From Chloroflexota bacterium (GTDB lineage Bacteria; Chloroflexota; Anaerolineae; Aggregatilineales; Phototrophicaceae), in assembly GCA_011523735.1 (NCBI GenBank), contig WTGB01000166.1:60504-124503 (forward strand): DNA of 64,000 bases. The letters are read 5' to 3'. Below, piece by piece: positions 51,824-59,738 of the stretch (its first letter is position 1; each line of letters opens with the position of its first letter). A program made the position numbers and the translations under genes. The notes beneath the pieces were generated by a model. That model was not told the origin of the DNA, did not search any database, and was given only the letters and a program-made list of their open reading frames with translations.

Positions 51824-52594
51824 ATGAGACTAGCAGCATTCGGCGATATTCACGGCAACTTGCCCGCATTGGAAGCGGCGCTGGACGACATCGAAGGCGC
51901 TGGCGCCGTCGACCTGGTCTGGTGTTTGGGCGATTTAGCCGCTCTGGGTGGGCAGCCGCAGGAGTGTATCGGACGATTGCTGTCCCTGCGCGAAGAATTG
52001 GGCGAGGAGAAGTTCAAGATCATCGGCGGCAATACCGATCGCTATCTGGTCACTGGCGAGCGTTTGCCCTTTTCCCGGCCACAGGAAGAAGCCGATTTCG
52101 CTGCTTATCGTTCGCAGGTCCTCAGCGCGAATGCGATTTACGCCTGGAATCTGACGCAATTGAATTGGGAAGTTTACCAATTCTTGAGCAAGATCATTGG
52201 ACGCGAGCTGCGTCATTCTGTCGAGGGCTATGGCACGGTCATCGCCTTCCACGCCACCCCCGGCGACGATGAAGCGATGTCTCTGCGACCCGATAGCGCT
52301 GAGGAAGAGGCGGCCGACGCCCTGCTTGATCGTCAAGGTCGGCTGGCGCTCTGCGGCCATACGCACCTGGCGATGGATCGTGAAGTTGCCGGCTGGCGCG
52401 TCATCAACCCGGGCAGCGTTGGGCTGTCGTTCGGCAATCCGGGCTTGGCGGAATGGGCGCTGCTGGAATGGTCTGAGGGCGCGCTGGAGGTTCAGTTGCG
52501 GGCTGTTCCCTACGATGTGGAGGCGGCCTTGCGTCAGTGGGAGGCATTGGGTTATCCGCGCCTGGATTGGATCCGCGAGCGCCTGGGTGTCTAG
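51824..52594 (+). CDS. Metallophosphoesterase, YfcE-like
   Basis: A 256-residue calcineurin-like phosphoesterase. Metal motifs are FGDIHGNLPAL (GD-x-H-G-N), WCLGDLAALGG (GD), IGGNTDRYL (GN-D), AFHATPGDDE and CGHTHLAMDR (GH-T-H), in the order of the family. It probably dephosphorylates nucleotides, phosphodiesters or phosphoproteins. The start is ATG 51824 with AAGGAG upstream; a longer frame to 51719 lacks homology and spans the promoter region. The following small membrane protein begins 24 bases later, so the two are likely an operon. Confidence 0.9.
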   Translation: MRLAAFGDIHGNLPALEAALDDIEGAGAVDLVWCLGDLAALGGQPQECIGRLLSLREELGEEKFKIIGGNTDRYLVTGERLPFSRPQEEADFAAYRSQVLSANAIYAWNLTQLNWEVYQFLSKIIGRELRHSVEGYGTVIAFHATPGDDEAMSLRPDSAEEEAADALLDRQGRLALCGHTHLAMDREVAGWRVINPGSVGLSFGNPGLAEWALLEWSEGALEVQLRAVPYDVEAALRQWEALGYPRLDWIRERLGV

Positions 52595-52617
52595 CAATTT
52601 TCGGAGGTGCAAGCAGG

Positions 52618-52995
52618 TTGAATAGAAAGCTCTTCTTCGGCCTCGGGTTTGTAATCTGGCTGCTCGCGACGATTGTCTTTCGCGCTTTCGGTCACATAAT
52701 TTTCCTGTATGAGGAAGCCGCGTACTTGCGGCTTCTGTGGCCGCTGACATTTGCGGCGATGCTGGCGCTGGCAAATGCCCTGTTTCGCTGGCAAAAGCTG
52801 TCGCGTTCGCAACGTTTTGAAGCCGCCGCCCTCCTGGTCATCTCGGGCATGTTACTGGACGCATTTGTCACGCAGCTCTTTGCATGGGTCTTCCCCAATA
52901 TGCCGGCTGAGGCCGCGGGCAGCTTCGCCGCCTGGCTGCTCATCGCTTATGCCGGCGTGCTGATGGCGCCCTTTATGCCGGGCGCGGAGGACTAG
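52618..52995 (+). CDS. Small membrane protein, DUF5367-like
   Basis: A 125-residue protein with four predicted membrane segments and a basic first loop. TTG 52618 is the likely start, because GGAGG lies ten bases upstream, and LNRKLFFGLGFVIWLL then begins directly at the first helix. The composition and spacing resemble the DUF5367 family of small integral membrane proteins of unknown function. It follows the metallophosphoesterase by 24 bases. Its stop overlaps the end of the convergent membrane-protein gene by four bases. No function is proposed. Confidence 0.6.
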   Translation: MNRKLFFGLGFVIWLLATIVFRAFGHIIFLYEEAAYLRLLWPLTFAAMLALANALFRWQKLSRSQRFEAAALLVISGMLLDAFVTQLFAWVFPNMPAEAAGSFAAWLLIAYAGVLMAPFMPGAED

Positions 52996-54230
52996 CGCTC
53001 GACAACACGGATTTCCGGACGACGCAAAAAGTAGCCCAGAGTGTAGACGACGACGCCCACCACTATGGCGAGCAGGCAAATGACCCAAACGACAGTGATC
53101 GGTAGCAGCAGTTCCGCCTCGCTGACTGAGGCATCGCTCCCGAATTCGCGCAGATAGAATTGAGCGACGCCGCGGCATAGTTGCGCAATGAACGACAGGC
53201 TCATGCCAAAGGCAATCAGCCAGAGCGGTAGGTAGCCCGTCACCCGCCGGTTGTCGCCTCGCAGCGACCTCGCCGCCTCATTGATGAAAGCCAGCGCGAC
53301 AGCCACGATGACCCAGCCGCCGAGCCAATCTTGCGCCGCTGACATATCCGTGCCACGCATCGCTCGGCTGACGCCATTCTGGACGCTGATGCCGCCGAGA
53401 AAACCGCCCGCAACCCAGCAGAGCGTCGCCAGCGCGATCCAGTGCGGCGCGAGAGAATTGTTCTCGTTGCGGTTTCTCAGAGACCGCGCCAAATGACTCC
53501 CGAGGATTATGTAACAGAGCACGATCAGCGGCGCCGCGCTCAGTCCGATAATTCCGGTCAATCCCAAGCGCCCCAGGCTAATCAGGCTCCCGCCAAGGCA
53601 TAGCAGTACCGCCACGATCCGTAAGCTCCCCCCTGCCGATTCGCCTCCGACCGAGCTATAACGCGGCATCAGCCAGAAGACCGTGCTCAAGGCGCAAAGC
53701 GGGAAAGCCGCTTGAACTTGAAAGGCGGCTATTGCTTCAGCAGCGCCGCTGGTCGCGAAATGCGCCGCTGGCAGAGAAATGGCGATCAGAAACATGCCGA
53801 GTCGCCAGACGCGCAGGAAGCTTGAGCTGGCGACGGCTCGCAGGCTCCAAGCCAGCAATACCAGCAGCGCCAGCGCGATGCCAGTGTCCAGCAGCGGATC
53901 ATACTCGAAGGGGCTGACTACCGCGGTAAGCGCGACCACGACGACCCATCCGCGCAGCATCCGGATGATCGCTTTGTCGCTCAAGCTCTCTTGAGCCATC
54001 ATGATGCCGGCGCTGATAAAGCCGGTGAGACATAATAATTTGAAGATTTGCGCCGTGAATCGCTGGCTGGCAACGGCGGAAAACAACCCAGCCAAAGGCG
54101 GGACCGGCAACTGACTTAGCGCGGACAGCGAGAAACCGATCCCGTAGAGCAGAACCAAAAAGACAGTCAGACTCAAGAATTGGTAAATAACTTTGCCACG
54201 CGGCGAAAGCTGAATCATTACGCCTGTCAT
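52992..54230 (-). CDS. Polytopic membrane protein of unknown function
   Basis: A 412-residue protein of about 12 hydrophobic segments with short loops. FQVQAAFPLCALSTVFWLMP and APHWIALATLCWVAGGF vaguely resemble heme-copper oxidase subunit I layouts, but paired histidine ligands are not apparent, so this is not a called homology. Its ATG overlaps the stop of the upstream GT-C gene as ATGA, a tight coupling that suggests a shared role with membrane glycosyl transfer. It converges on the DUF5367-like gene with overlapping stops. An exporter, flippase or polymerase-like role is possible but unsupported. Confidence 0.6.
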   Translation of the reverse strand: MTGVMIQLSPRGKVIYQFLSLTVFLVLLYGIGFSLSALSQLPVPPLAGLFSAVASQRFTAQIFKLLCLTGFISAGIMMAQESLSDKAIIRMLRGWVVVVALTAVVSPFEYDPLLDTGIALALLVLLAWSLRAVASSSFLRVWRLGMFLIAISLPAAHFATSGAAEAIAAFQVQAAFPLCALSTVFWLMPRYSSVGGESAGGSLRIVAVLLCLGGSLISLGRLGLTGIIGLSAAPLIVLCYIILGSHLARSLRNRNENNSLAPHWIALATLCWVAGGFLGGISVQNGVSRAMRGTDMSAAQDWLGGWVIVAVALAFINEAARSLRGDNRRVTGYLPLWLIAFGMSLSFIAQLCRGVAQFYLREFGSDASVSEAELLLPITVVWVICLLAIVVGVVVYTLGYFLRRPEIRVVER

Positions 54231-55654
54231 TCGCGGGCAGATTCCAGCCGGTAAATTTTGGCTGCGCCGTGCCCATAGATGTCAGCGACCTCCGCCACTT
54301 GTTGATAACGCTCATCGACGATGTCCAGCAGCTCCAGGAGGCCTCGATTCTCGGCAAGAATCAGATCAGGGAAGACCACGATCCAGGTCGGCGGTTCATC
54401 AGCCCAGTCGCCTTTCAATCTCTCCAGTAAGCCCTCAGCCCTGAAATACCAGTGCCAGCCTTTGACCCAGACGCCGGGCGGGGGCATCTGCGTTAGCGGG
54501 TGGAGTTGTGGACTACTATCCGTCTCCGGCAGCAAGAAGAGTGTGTCGCCGGCTTCCTTGCGCGCGTTGAGCTCGGAGGCCAATTCGGAGAATTCGTCAT
54601 AGCCAAGCGTCGCGCCCGGTCCCAGCGGAACATGCAAATAGATCGCCGCGCCCGTCCAAAGCCAGCCGAGGCCAATGCCGAAGCCCAAACCCGCCAATAC
54701 AAGCCGCGCCACATCCCAACTGCGCCAATCGGCGAGGATCGGTCCCATCCGCGCCAGTACAATGCCGGACATCACCGAAGCAAGCGCCAGATGCCCCATC
54801 GCGTGGATCTCGCCGAAGCGCGGATAGAGCACGCTTAGACTGGCCAGCCACATCAATACCAGCAGAAACTGCCGCCGGTCCGCTTCAGTCCAGGCAAGCA
54901 GGGCGAAAGGGAAGACCAGCAAGTTGCCCAGCAAGAGCTTGCGAAACAAGTCGCCATCCAGCGGCACGCCGTCCATCAAGCCGCTCAGATTAAATGTCCA
55001 ATTCCAGTAGAAGTAGCTCGACAGCGAACCCTCTGCCAGAAGCAGCGCCCACTGAAATAGCGGCAGCAGCAGAACCGCCCCGGCATAAACAAGCGCGATC
55101 TTCCGGCGTCCGTCAGTCAGCATCAGCCACAAAAACATGAGACCCGCCGCCAGCCAGGCATGCTGCTTGAACAAAGTGGCCGCGCCCATCAGCAGCCCAA
55201 TCAGGATGACCTGTCGCGTCGAAGGTCGCTCCGGTTTGGCGAAGTACGTGAGCAAAGCAGCCAATACGCAAAGCGCCAGAAGCGTGTCGAAATACAGCAT
55301 GACGTTTCCGTACACCGGCTCCCACCAGGCATAGACCAGCGCCGCCAGGATGCCTGCCGTCGCCGAGCCTGCCAGCCGTTTCGCCAGCAGATAAATCAGC
55401 AGAGTAAACGCGATGACCAGGAGCGTGTTGAGCAGCTTTATTGCCTGTGCCGGGTCGAGTGGCAGGCGCTGCGCCGCCGCGCCAAGCAATGAACTGCCGG
55501 GGGCGTGCTGCTCCAGGATGTCGTCGAAGAGGCGCATGCCATTGTTCATCAGCCAGGGAATCGCCATTTGGCCCGAATGCACCGAGGGCGACAGCCAAAA
55601 TAGATGAGTGAGGGCTTGCAAGATAAGCAGGAAAATGAGCAGGCGGCGCGCCAA
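54227..55654 (-). CDS. GT-C membrane glycosyltransferase, PMT/GT39-like (3)
   Basis: A 475-residue polytopic protein with about 11 transmembrane segments in residues 5-370 and a C-terminal soluble stretch. HAPGSSLLGAAAQRL lies in the first external loop, and LTYFAKPERPSTRQVILIG and FKQHAWLAAG are typical of GT39-like proteins. I chose TTG 55654, seven bases after a GGAG sequence and just before the first helix; an in-frame start 22 codons upstream at 55720 is also open. The stop overlaps the next gene as ATGA. A lipid-linked sugar donor is expected. Confidence 0.7.
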   Translation of the reverse strand: MARRLLIFLLILQALTHLFWLSPSVHSGQMAIPWLMNNGMRLFDDILEQHAPGSSLLGAAAQRLPLDPAQAIKLLNTLLVIAFTLLIYLLAKRLAGSATAGILAALVYAWWEPVYGNVMLYFDTLLALCVLAALLTYFAKPERPSTRQVILIGLLMGAATLFKQHAWLAAGLMFLWLMLTDGRRKIALVYAGAVLLLPLFQWALLLAEGSLSSYFYWNWTFNLSGLMDGVPLDGDLFRKLLLGNLLVFPFALLAWTEADRRQFLLVLMWLASLSVLYPRFGEIHAMGHLALASVMSGIVLARMGPILADWRSWDVARLVLAGLGFGIGLGWLWTGAAIYLHVPLGPGATLGYDEFSELASELNARKEAGDTLFLLPETDSSPQLHPLTQMPPPGVWVKGWHWYFRAEGLLERLKGDWADEPPTWIVVFPDLILAENRGLLELLDIVDERYQQVAEVADIYGHGAAKIYRLESARE

Positions 55655-55845
55655 CGTCCAACTCCGAATAAGGTGCGGGAACTCAAGGCAGCATCGTAGC
55701 AGAGGCGGGGAAAACTTCAAATAGTCGGCGGTGGGTGAGATGCCATCGCAGGGCTATGCCCGCTTCGACGCTTGAAAGGCGGCGATAATCTTCGCTAAAG
55801 TAACGGGACGACCGTTGCTCCAGCGAAGGCGGTCAGGCATTGGCG

Positions 55846-56457
55846 ATGATTGAGGACAACTATTTCGACAGCGGCTTGAAGCTGATTGACAAAGGCGACT
55901 TTCCAGGGGCAGTCGCCATGTTCGATAGCGCCATAAAGCTTGGCTTGGGAGATCTAGCGGCGGTTTATCTGTGCCGGGCGGAGGCATTAGTCGCGCTGGG
56001 CAAATGGGATGAAGCGGAAGAAAGCGTCAACAGCGCGCTGAAAATCGAGCCCTATATGGCGGAAGCCTATAACGCGCGCGGCAATATAAGGCGGGCGCGG
56101 CGCGACGATGAGGGCGCGGTCAACGATTATACGATGGCGATCCACATCGAACCGGATTATGACGAGGCGCATTACAATCGGGCTTTGGCTTATGAAGCGC
56201 GGCGCCGCTATGCTGAGGCTGAGACGGACTTGACGCGGGCGCTGAAGCTGAATCCGGACTTGAAAGCGGCTTACGAAGCGCGCGGACGCATCCGAGCGGC
56301 GCAGTTCAAATATGACGAAGCCATCGCCGACCTGAGTTATTATCTCCGCAGTGGCGGCGGCCGCGAGAACGACAATCACAGCGAGACCCAGGGCTACCTG
56401 CTGATCCTGCGCGCGCAGCGGCTTCTGTGGCGGCTGATTCCGTGGCGGCGGGGTTAG
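55846..56457 (+). CDS. TPR-repeat protein
   Basis: A 203-residue soluble protein built of tetratricopeptide repeats. Canonical repeat starts are visible at about residues 2, 36, 70, 104 and 138 (FDSGLKLIDKGDFPGAVAMF and, later, AEAYNARGNIRRARRDDEGA). The last 40 residues are basic and hydrophobic. TPR proteins act as protein-interaction scaffolds. ATG 55846 is preferred to a TTG at 55840. The stop overlaps the convergent DUF262 stop by four bases. No catalytic domain is present, so the partner and role are unknown. Confidence 0.85.
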   Translation: MIEDNYFDSGLKLIDKGDFPGAVAMFDSAIKLGLGDLAAVYLCRAEALVALGKWDEAEESVNSALKIEPYMAEAYNARGNIRRARRDDEGAVNDYTMAIHIEPDYDEAHYNRALAYEARRRYAEAETDLTRALKLNPDLKAAYEARGRIRAAQFKYDEAIADLSYYLRSGGGRENDNHSETQGYLLILRAQRLLWRLIPWRRG

Positions 56458-58376
56458 TTCTGCGGGTCGGGCGGGATGTATTCATGCCAGACCCTTAAAA
56501 ACTCGCGTTTGAGGAGTTCAAATCGTTCCAGCAGAAATCCTTCAAAGCTGCTCTTGGTAAGTGGACTGGGCAAGAGTCTAGCGGGACACTGCAATTGCCA
56601 CTCATACTCAAGAAGCTGGCTAGCCTGTTCCTCTTTGGAAATCTCCCCGCGCCGCCGCTTGTCCTGTAGCAGTACATCAAACGTATGTACATTCGTCCTT
56701 AACTCACCTGCTTGCTCAAGCAAAGCGAGGTTGCCGATTGTATTTATCGGCCACTCGTCGCCTTCGACCATGTGCGATTGGAGAAGTGCAACCGGTATGA
56801 TGTGCTCAACATGATAGGACTTCGCGCTCGCTATCCTCTCCACAAAAATGTATTTCAGCAACAGATACTCAGGTCGTGAATCTCGGATGTGGCGTTTCGC
56901 GTCCTTCGTATGCACTAGGCTAACTTGACTGTCGTAATACCAGTCGTCTAGCACTTGCTCCCATCGCTGTTTTGTGGGCGGAGTGTTGTCGATATATCGG
57001 AGGCTCCGGACGGCCTCATATAGCTTGCTGTCACCCGAGCCTCGCCAGTCATCATGAAGAATCTCGTACAGATAGAACATCGGAAGATTCTGCTTTAGCT
57101 TTCGGCGATCAACCCGCGAATCATCGTTTTCTGAAAGATCGCGTTTACCGTATTTCACCTGAAATGCGGTAGCAATCATTGAAATGATCATCAATTCGCT
57201 ATGGTAAATGGGTCCCAGCTTGCGCCCGTACTGCGGCTTGGAAAGCACGGGCTTGAGGATATTGTCAATGAAGCGGGTCGCTTCCAACAAGCAGCGCTCC
57301 AATTCTTCCCAGGGCATCTCGCCGATTTCTTCCGGCAAGTTGGCCATATCCTGTAGACGTAACCCCAGACAAGCGGTCATCAGGTTGAACCCGACAGAAC
57401 TGGGCCGGTCATCCTTGACTGGTTTGAACAACCGAGGAAACTTGTCAGCAAGGTACTGTCCAAGGCCAAAAAGATAGTCAAAGAGGGTATAGTGTCGATT
57501 GCGTCGCGACTCTTCGTCCGGCGCTTCTTCTGAGACATCCAACGTGAAACCTTCATCCTCTAGCGTCTCATACTTCTTCCAAATCGCATCGATAACTTCG
57601 GCGTTCATAATTTGCTGACGGTATTCAATCCACTGTGCAGCGTAAATCTCGTAACGACTTAGGACAGTTCCTTTGGAATTAAGTAACTCGAACACAGTCG
57701 GAAGCTCAGACGATGGTCCACTGTAGATGAGAACGGGTATTTTCGCTTCAAGTACGAGCTTTACTGCGTTGCTTACTTCGTCCAAAAAACCGCCCAAATG
57801 TCGGATAAAGTCTTGATTGCGATTTAACTCAAAATACATATCTCGATATAGGCTAGAGTCTGAAGAAAACCTGAGCACCTTTTCAATCAGCGCCTCAACG
57901 AGGTTTTCTGTTCGCCAGCCATCTCTCGCGTCATAGCTTTTATTCCCCTTTACCCAGTCGACGATGGTCTGCCGTATCCTGTCCTTGTATTCATCACTTA
58001 CTTTGCCTAAGTACGCAGCTACTGCATCAACAAAATCATCTTCCAGGTCTGCGCGTGTAAAGTAGCCGTTCTGATATTCGACATAGCTCTTGAGCGCTTG
58101 AGTACGCTGCAATCCGTCTATCAAGTTATAATGCCGTTTGCCGTCACCGGCAGACTGGCCACGAGCGACATCCTCATAGATGAGAATTGATCCAAATGGA
58201 TAGCCTAGTCTTATCGAATCTATGAGACCTTTACGTGTAGCTTTGCTCCATACTAGCCGCCGCTGAAACTCCGGAATCGTCACTCTGTTGTTGCCGATTG
58301 GACTGCTGGAAACTGCATCCATGAGTTTGCTCACCGACCAAATGTCGATATCAACTGCATTGCGAAACGCGGGCAT
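56454..58376 (-). CDS. DUF262 + HNH (GmrSD-like) protein, putative type IV restriction/defence
   Basis: A 640-residue protein. The N-terminal DUF262 (ParB-like) domain has VTIPEFQRRLVW, GYPFGSILIYED and NLIDGLQRTQAL (nucleotide-binding, DGQR-type). The C-terminal part carries the HNH motif VEHIIPVALL...INTIGNLALLEQ seen in DUF1524. Together these resemble GmrSD-type enzymes that restrict modified DNA or cut other nucleic acids, often against phage. Start ATG 58376 has GGAGGT six bases upstream; the longer frame to 58403 crosses the tRNA terminator. GC is lower than its neighbours, and it sits just beside a tRNA-Sec gene. No partner defence gene is visible. Confidence 0.8.
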   Translation of the reverse strand: MPAFRNAVDIDIWSVSKLMDAVSSSPIGNNRVTIPEFQRRLVWSKATRKGLIDSIRLGYPFGSILIYEDVARGQSAGDGKRHYNLIDGLQRTQALKSYVEYQNGYFTRADLEDDFVDAVAAYLGKVSDEYKDRIRQTIVDWVKGNKSYDARDGWRTENLVEALIEKVLRFSSDSSLYRDMYFELNRNQDFIRHLGGFLDEVSNAVKLVLEAKIPVLIYSGPSSELPTVFELLNSKGTVLSRYEIYAAQWIEYRQQIMNAEVIDAIWKKYETLEDEGFTLDVSEEAPDEESRRNRHYTLFDYLFGLGQYLADKFPRLFKPVKDDRPSSVGFNLMTACLGLRLQDMANLPEEIGEMPWEELERCLLEATRFIDNILKPVLSKPQYGRKLGPIYHSELMIISMIATAFQVKYGKRDLSENDDSRVDRRKLKQNLPMFYLYEILHDDWRGSGDSKLYEAVRSLRYIDNTPPTKQRWEQVLDDWYYDSQVSLVHTKDAKRHIRDSRPEYLLLKYIFVERIASAKSYHVEHIIPVALLQSHMVEGDEWPINTIGNLALLEQAGELRTNVHTFDVLLQDKRRRGEISKEEQASQLLEYEWQLQCPARLLPSPLTKSSFEGFLLERFELLKREFLRVWHEYIPPDPQN

Positions 58377-58401
58377 CCTAGTACCTCCAGACATCAGATC
58401 C

Positions 58402-58428
58402 AAAAAAACGCGAGAACACCCTCTCGCG
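58402..58428 (-). terminator. Intrinsic terminator of the tRNA-Sec gene
   Basis: On the minus strand CGCGAGA and TCTCGCG (7 base pairs, 58409-58428) are separated by six bases and followed by seven T residues (58402-58408). It lies 48 bases downstream of the tRNA 3' end and 26 bases before the DUF262 start. Confidence 0.8.
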
Positions 58429-58475
58429 CTCAGACCCGCATATTCGATCAGAAATCTCAGGAAATGTCAAACTCA

Positions 58476-58571
58476 CGGGAGTGCATGGGAGTCGAACCCA
58501 CCAGCGCCTGCTCTGCGCAACCGCCCACCGATTTTGAAGACCGGGGCATCCACCGGGACACATCCACCCCC
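58476..58571 (-). tRNA. selC: tRNA-Sec (anticodon UCA)
   Basis: I folded 96 bases by hand. Acceptor arms GGGGGTGG and GCACTCCC pair at 7 of 8 positions (one G-G mismatch, one G-U). The D-stem GTGTCC/GGATGC has six pairs and a four-base loop CGGT, as in bacterial tRNA-Sec. The anticodon stem CCGGT/ATCGG holds the loop CTTCAAA with anticodon TCA at 58535-58537. A 26-base variable arm (CGGTTGC/GCAGGCG with one mismatch) and the T-arm GTGGG-TTCGACT-CCCAT follow, then discriminator G. No CCA is encoded. A promoter and a terminator flank it. It implies UGA is read as selenocysteine, with SelA/SelB/SelD elsewhere in the genome. Confidence 0.88.
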
Positions 58572-58581
58572 TCGCGCCTCA

Positions 58582-58609
58582 ATTATAACGGCTGGTCACC
58601 CTACATCAA
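58582..58609 (-). promoter_or_regulatory. Promoter of tRNA-Sec
   Basis: TTGATG (58604-58609) and TATAAT (58582-58587) on the minus strand are 16 bases apart. The tRNA 5' end lies 10 bases after the -10 box, so transcription would start at or a few bases before the mature end. Confidence 0.75.
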
Positions 58610-58659
58610 GACGGCGATAAACGGTATCATCCGAGCGAAAGCCAGCCTAGGAGACCGCC

Positions 58660-58950
58660 ATGCCCGCATACCTCATCGTCCGCGCCAACGTGACCGACAT
58701 GGAACAGTATCAGCAGTACATGAAACTCACGCCCGCCATCGTGGAGAAGTATGGCGGCGCCTTTGTCATCCGCGGTGGCGAAAAGGTCGTCCTCGAGGGC
58801 CCGGATGCGCCGGAACGCATCGTCCTGCTCAAGTTCGACAGCATCGACGCCGCCCGCCGCATGTACAATTCCGCCGAATACCAAGCGGCGATCAAACTCC
58901 GCCAAGGCGCCGCTGACGCCTCCTTCATCGTCATGGAAGGCGTCGAATAG
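58660..58950 (+). CDS. DUF1330 domain protein
   Basis: A 96-residue protein that is one DUF1330 domain, a dimeric alpha-beta barrel of unknown function. MPAYLIVRANVTDMEQYQQY opens it, with GGEKVVLEG and DSIDAARRMYNSAEYQAA following; these are the hallmark segments. AGGAGA lies six bases upstream of the ATG. It is divergent from the tRNA-Sec gene with a shared upstream region (58572-58659). The fold is related to monooxygenase-type ferredoxin-like proteins, but no cofactor residues are known. Confidence 0.9.
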   Translation: MPAYLIVRANVTDMEQYQQYMKLTPAIVEKYGGAFVIRGGEKVVLEGPDAPERIVLLKFDSIDAARRMYNSAEYQAAIKLRQGAADASFIVMEGVE

Positions 58951-58986
58951 ATGTCTCGAACACAGTTCACTATCCGTCGCACTGCT

Positions 58987-59013
58987 CCCCCTCGCCCCTT
59001 GTGGGAGAGGGGG
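58987..59013. repeat. CCCCCTC...GAGGGGG hairpin repeat
   Basis: CCCCCTC (58987-58993) and GAGGGGG (59007-59013) pair around a 13-base loop. Similar GGGAGAGGGGGC hairpins occur widely as dispersed intergenic repeats in bacteria. Bases just after it (GGGAGG) serve as Shine-Dalgarno for the HAD gene. Confidence 0.5.
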
Positions 59014-59027
59014 CTGGGAGGTGACGG

Positions 59028-59705
59028 GTGAAAGTCGTCCTCTTCGATATAGACGGCACGCTGTTAGTCAGCCACGGCATCGGAAGAGAAGCCAAACGCC
59101 GCGCCATGCTCGAATGCTTCGGCACGACCGGCGACCTCGACAATCACGTCTTCGGCGGCAAAACGGACTGGGGAATCTTGGCTGATTTGCTGGCGCCCCA
59201 CGGCTATGCCAAGTCCGACATCGGACGCGCGATGGGGACCTACGAAGCGGTCATGGCTCGACACATGCGCGAGATTAGCCCTGCCTACACTGCCGCGCCT
59301 GTCCCCCATGCTATGGAACTCGTGCATACCTTGCGCGAGCGCGGCGACGCGCTTATCGGCTTGGTCACCGGCAACACCTCGCAGACCGCAATCATTAAGC
59401 TGGAAATGGCCGGTTTCGACCCCGGTTGGTTTCCTATTGGCGCCTTCGGCAATGAATCCCCCGATCGCGCGGATTTGACCCGGCTCGCGCGGCAGCGGGC
59501 AAATGACCAACTCGGCCGGACTCTCAATGGCAGGGAGATAATCGTGATCGGCGATACGCCCGCCGATATCCAGGCTGCGCGCGCCATTGAGTCCATCGCC
59601 GTTGCGGTCTGCACTGGCTATGCGGAGCGCGACAGTCTAATCGACAGCGAGCCAGATTTTCTGCTGGCCGACCTTGGCCGCTTCGTTGATCGCGTTCTGG
59701 TATAA
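59028..59705 (+). CDS. HAD-superfamily hydrolase
   Basis: A 225-residue phosphatase of the HAD fold. Motif 1 FDIDGTLL carries the nucleophile Asp and acid/base Asp, motif 2 LVTGNTS, motif 3 a Lys in the NESPDRADLTRLARQR region, and motif 4 VIGDTPADIQAA with the metal Asp. The start is GTG 59028, five bases after GGGAGG. The overall form is like phosphoglycolate phosphatase/beta-phosphoglucomutase-type members. Substrate cannot be told. It follows the DUF1330 gene by 77 bases in the same direction across the hairpin repeat. Confidence 0.88.
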   Translation: MKVVLFDIDGTLLVSHGIGREAKRRAMLECFGTTGDLDNHVFGGKTDWGILADLLAPHGYAKSDIGRAMGTYEAVMARHMREISPAYTAAPVPHAMELVHTLRERGDALIGLVTGNTSQTAIIKLEMAGFDPGWFPIGAFGNESPDRADLTRLARQRANDQLGRTLNGREIIVIGDTPADIQAARAIESIAVAVCTGYAERDSLIDSEPDFLLADLGRFVDRVLV

Positions 59706-59738
59706 GCTGGATGTAGACAACTCAGACAGAGGTGGCAG

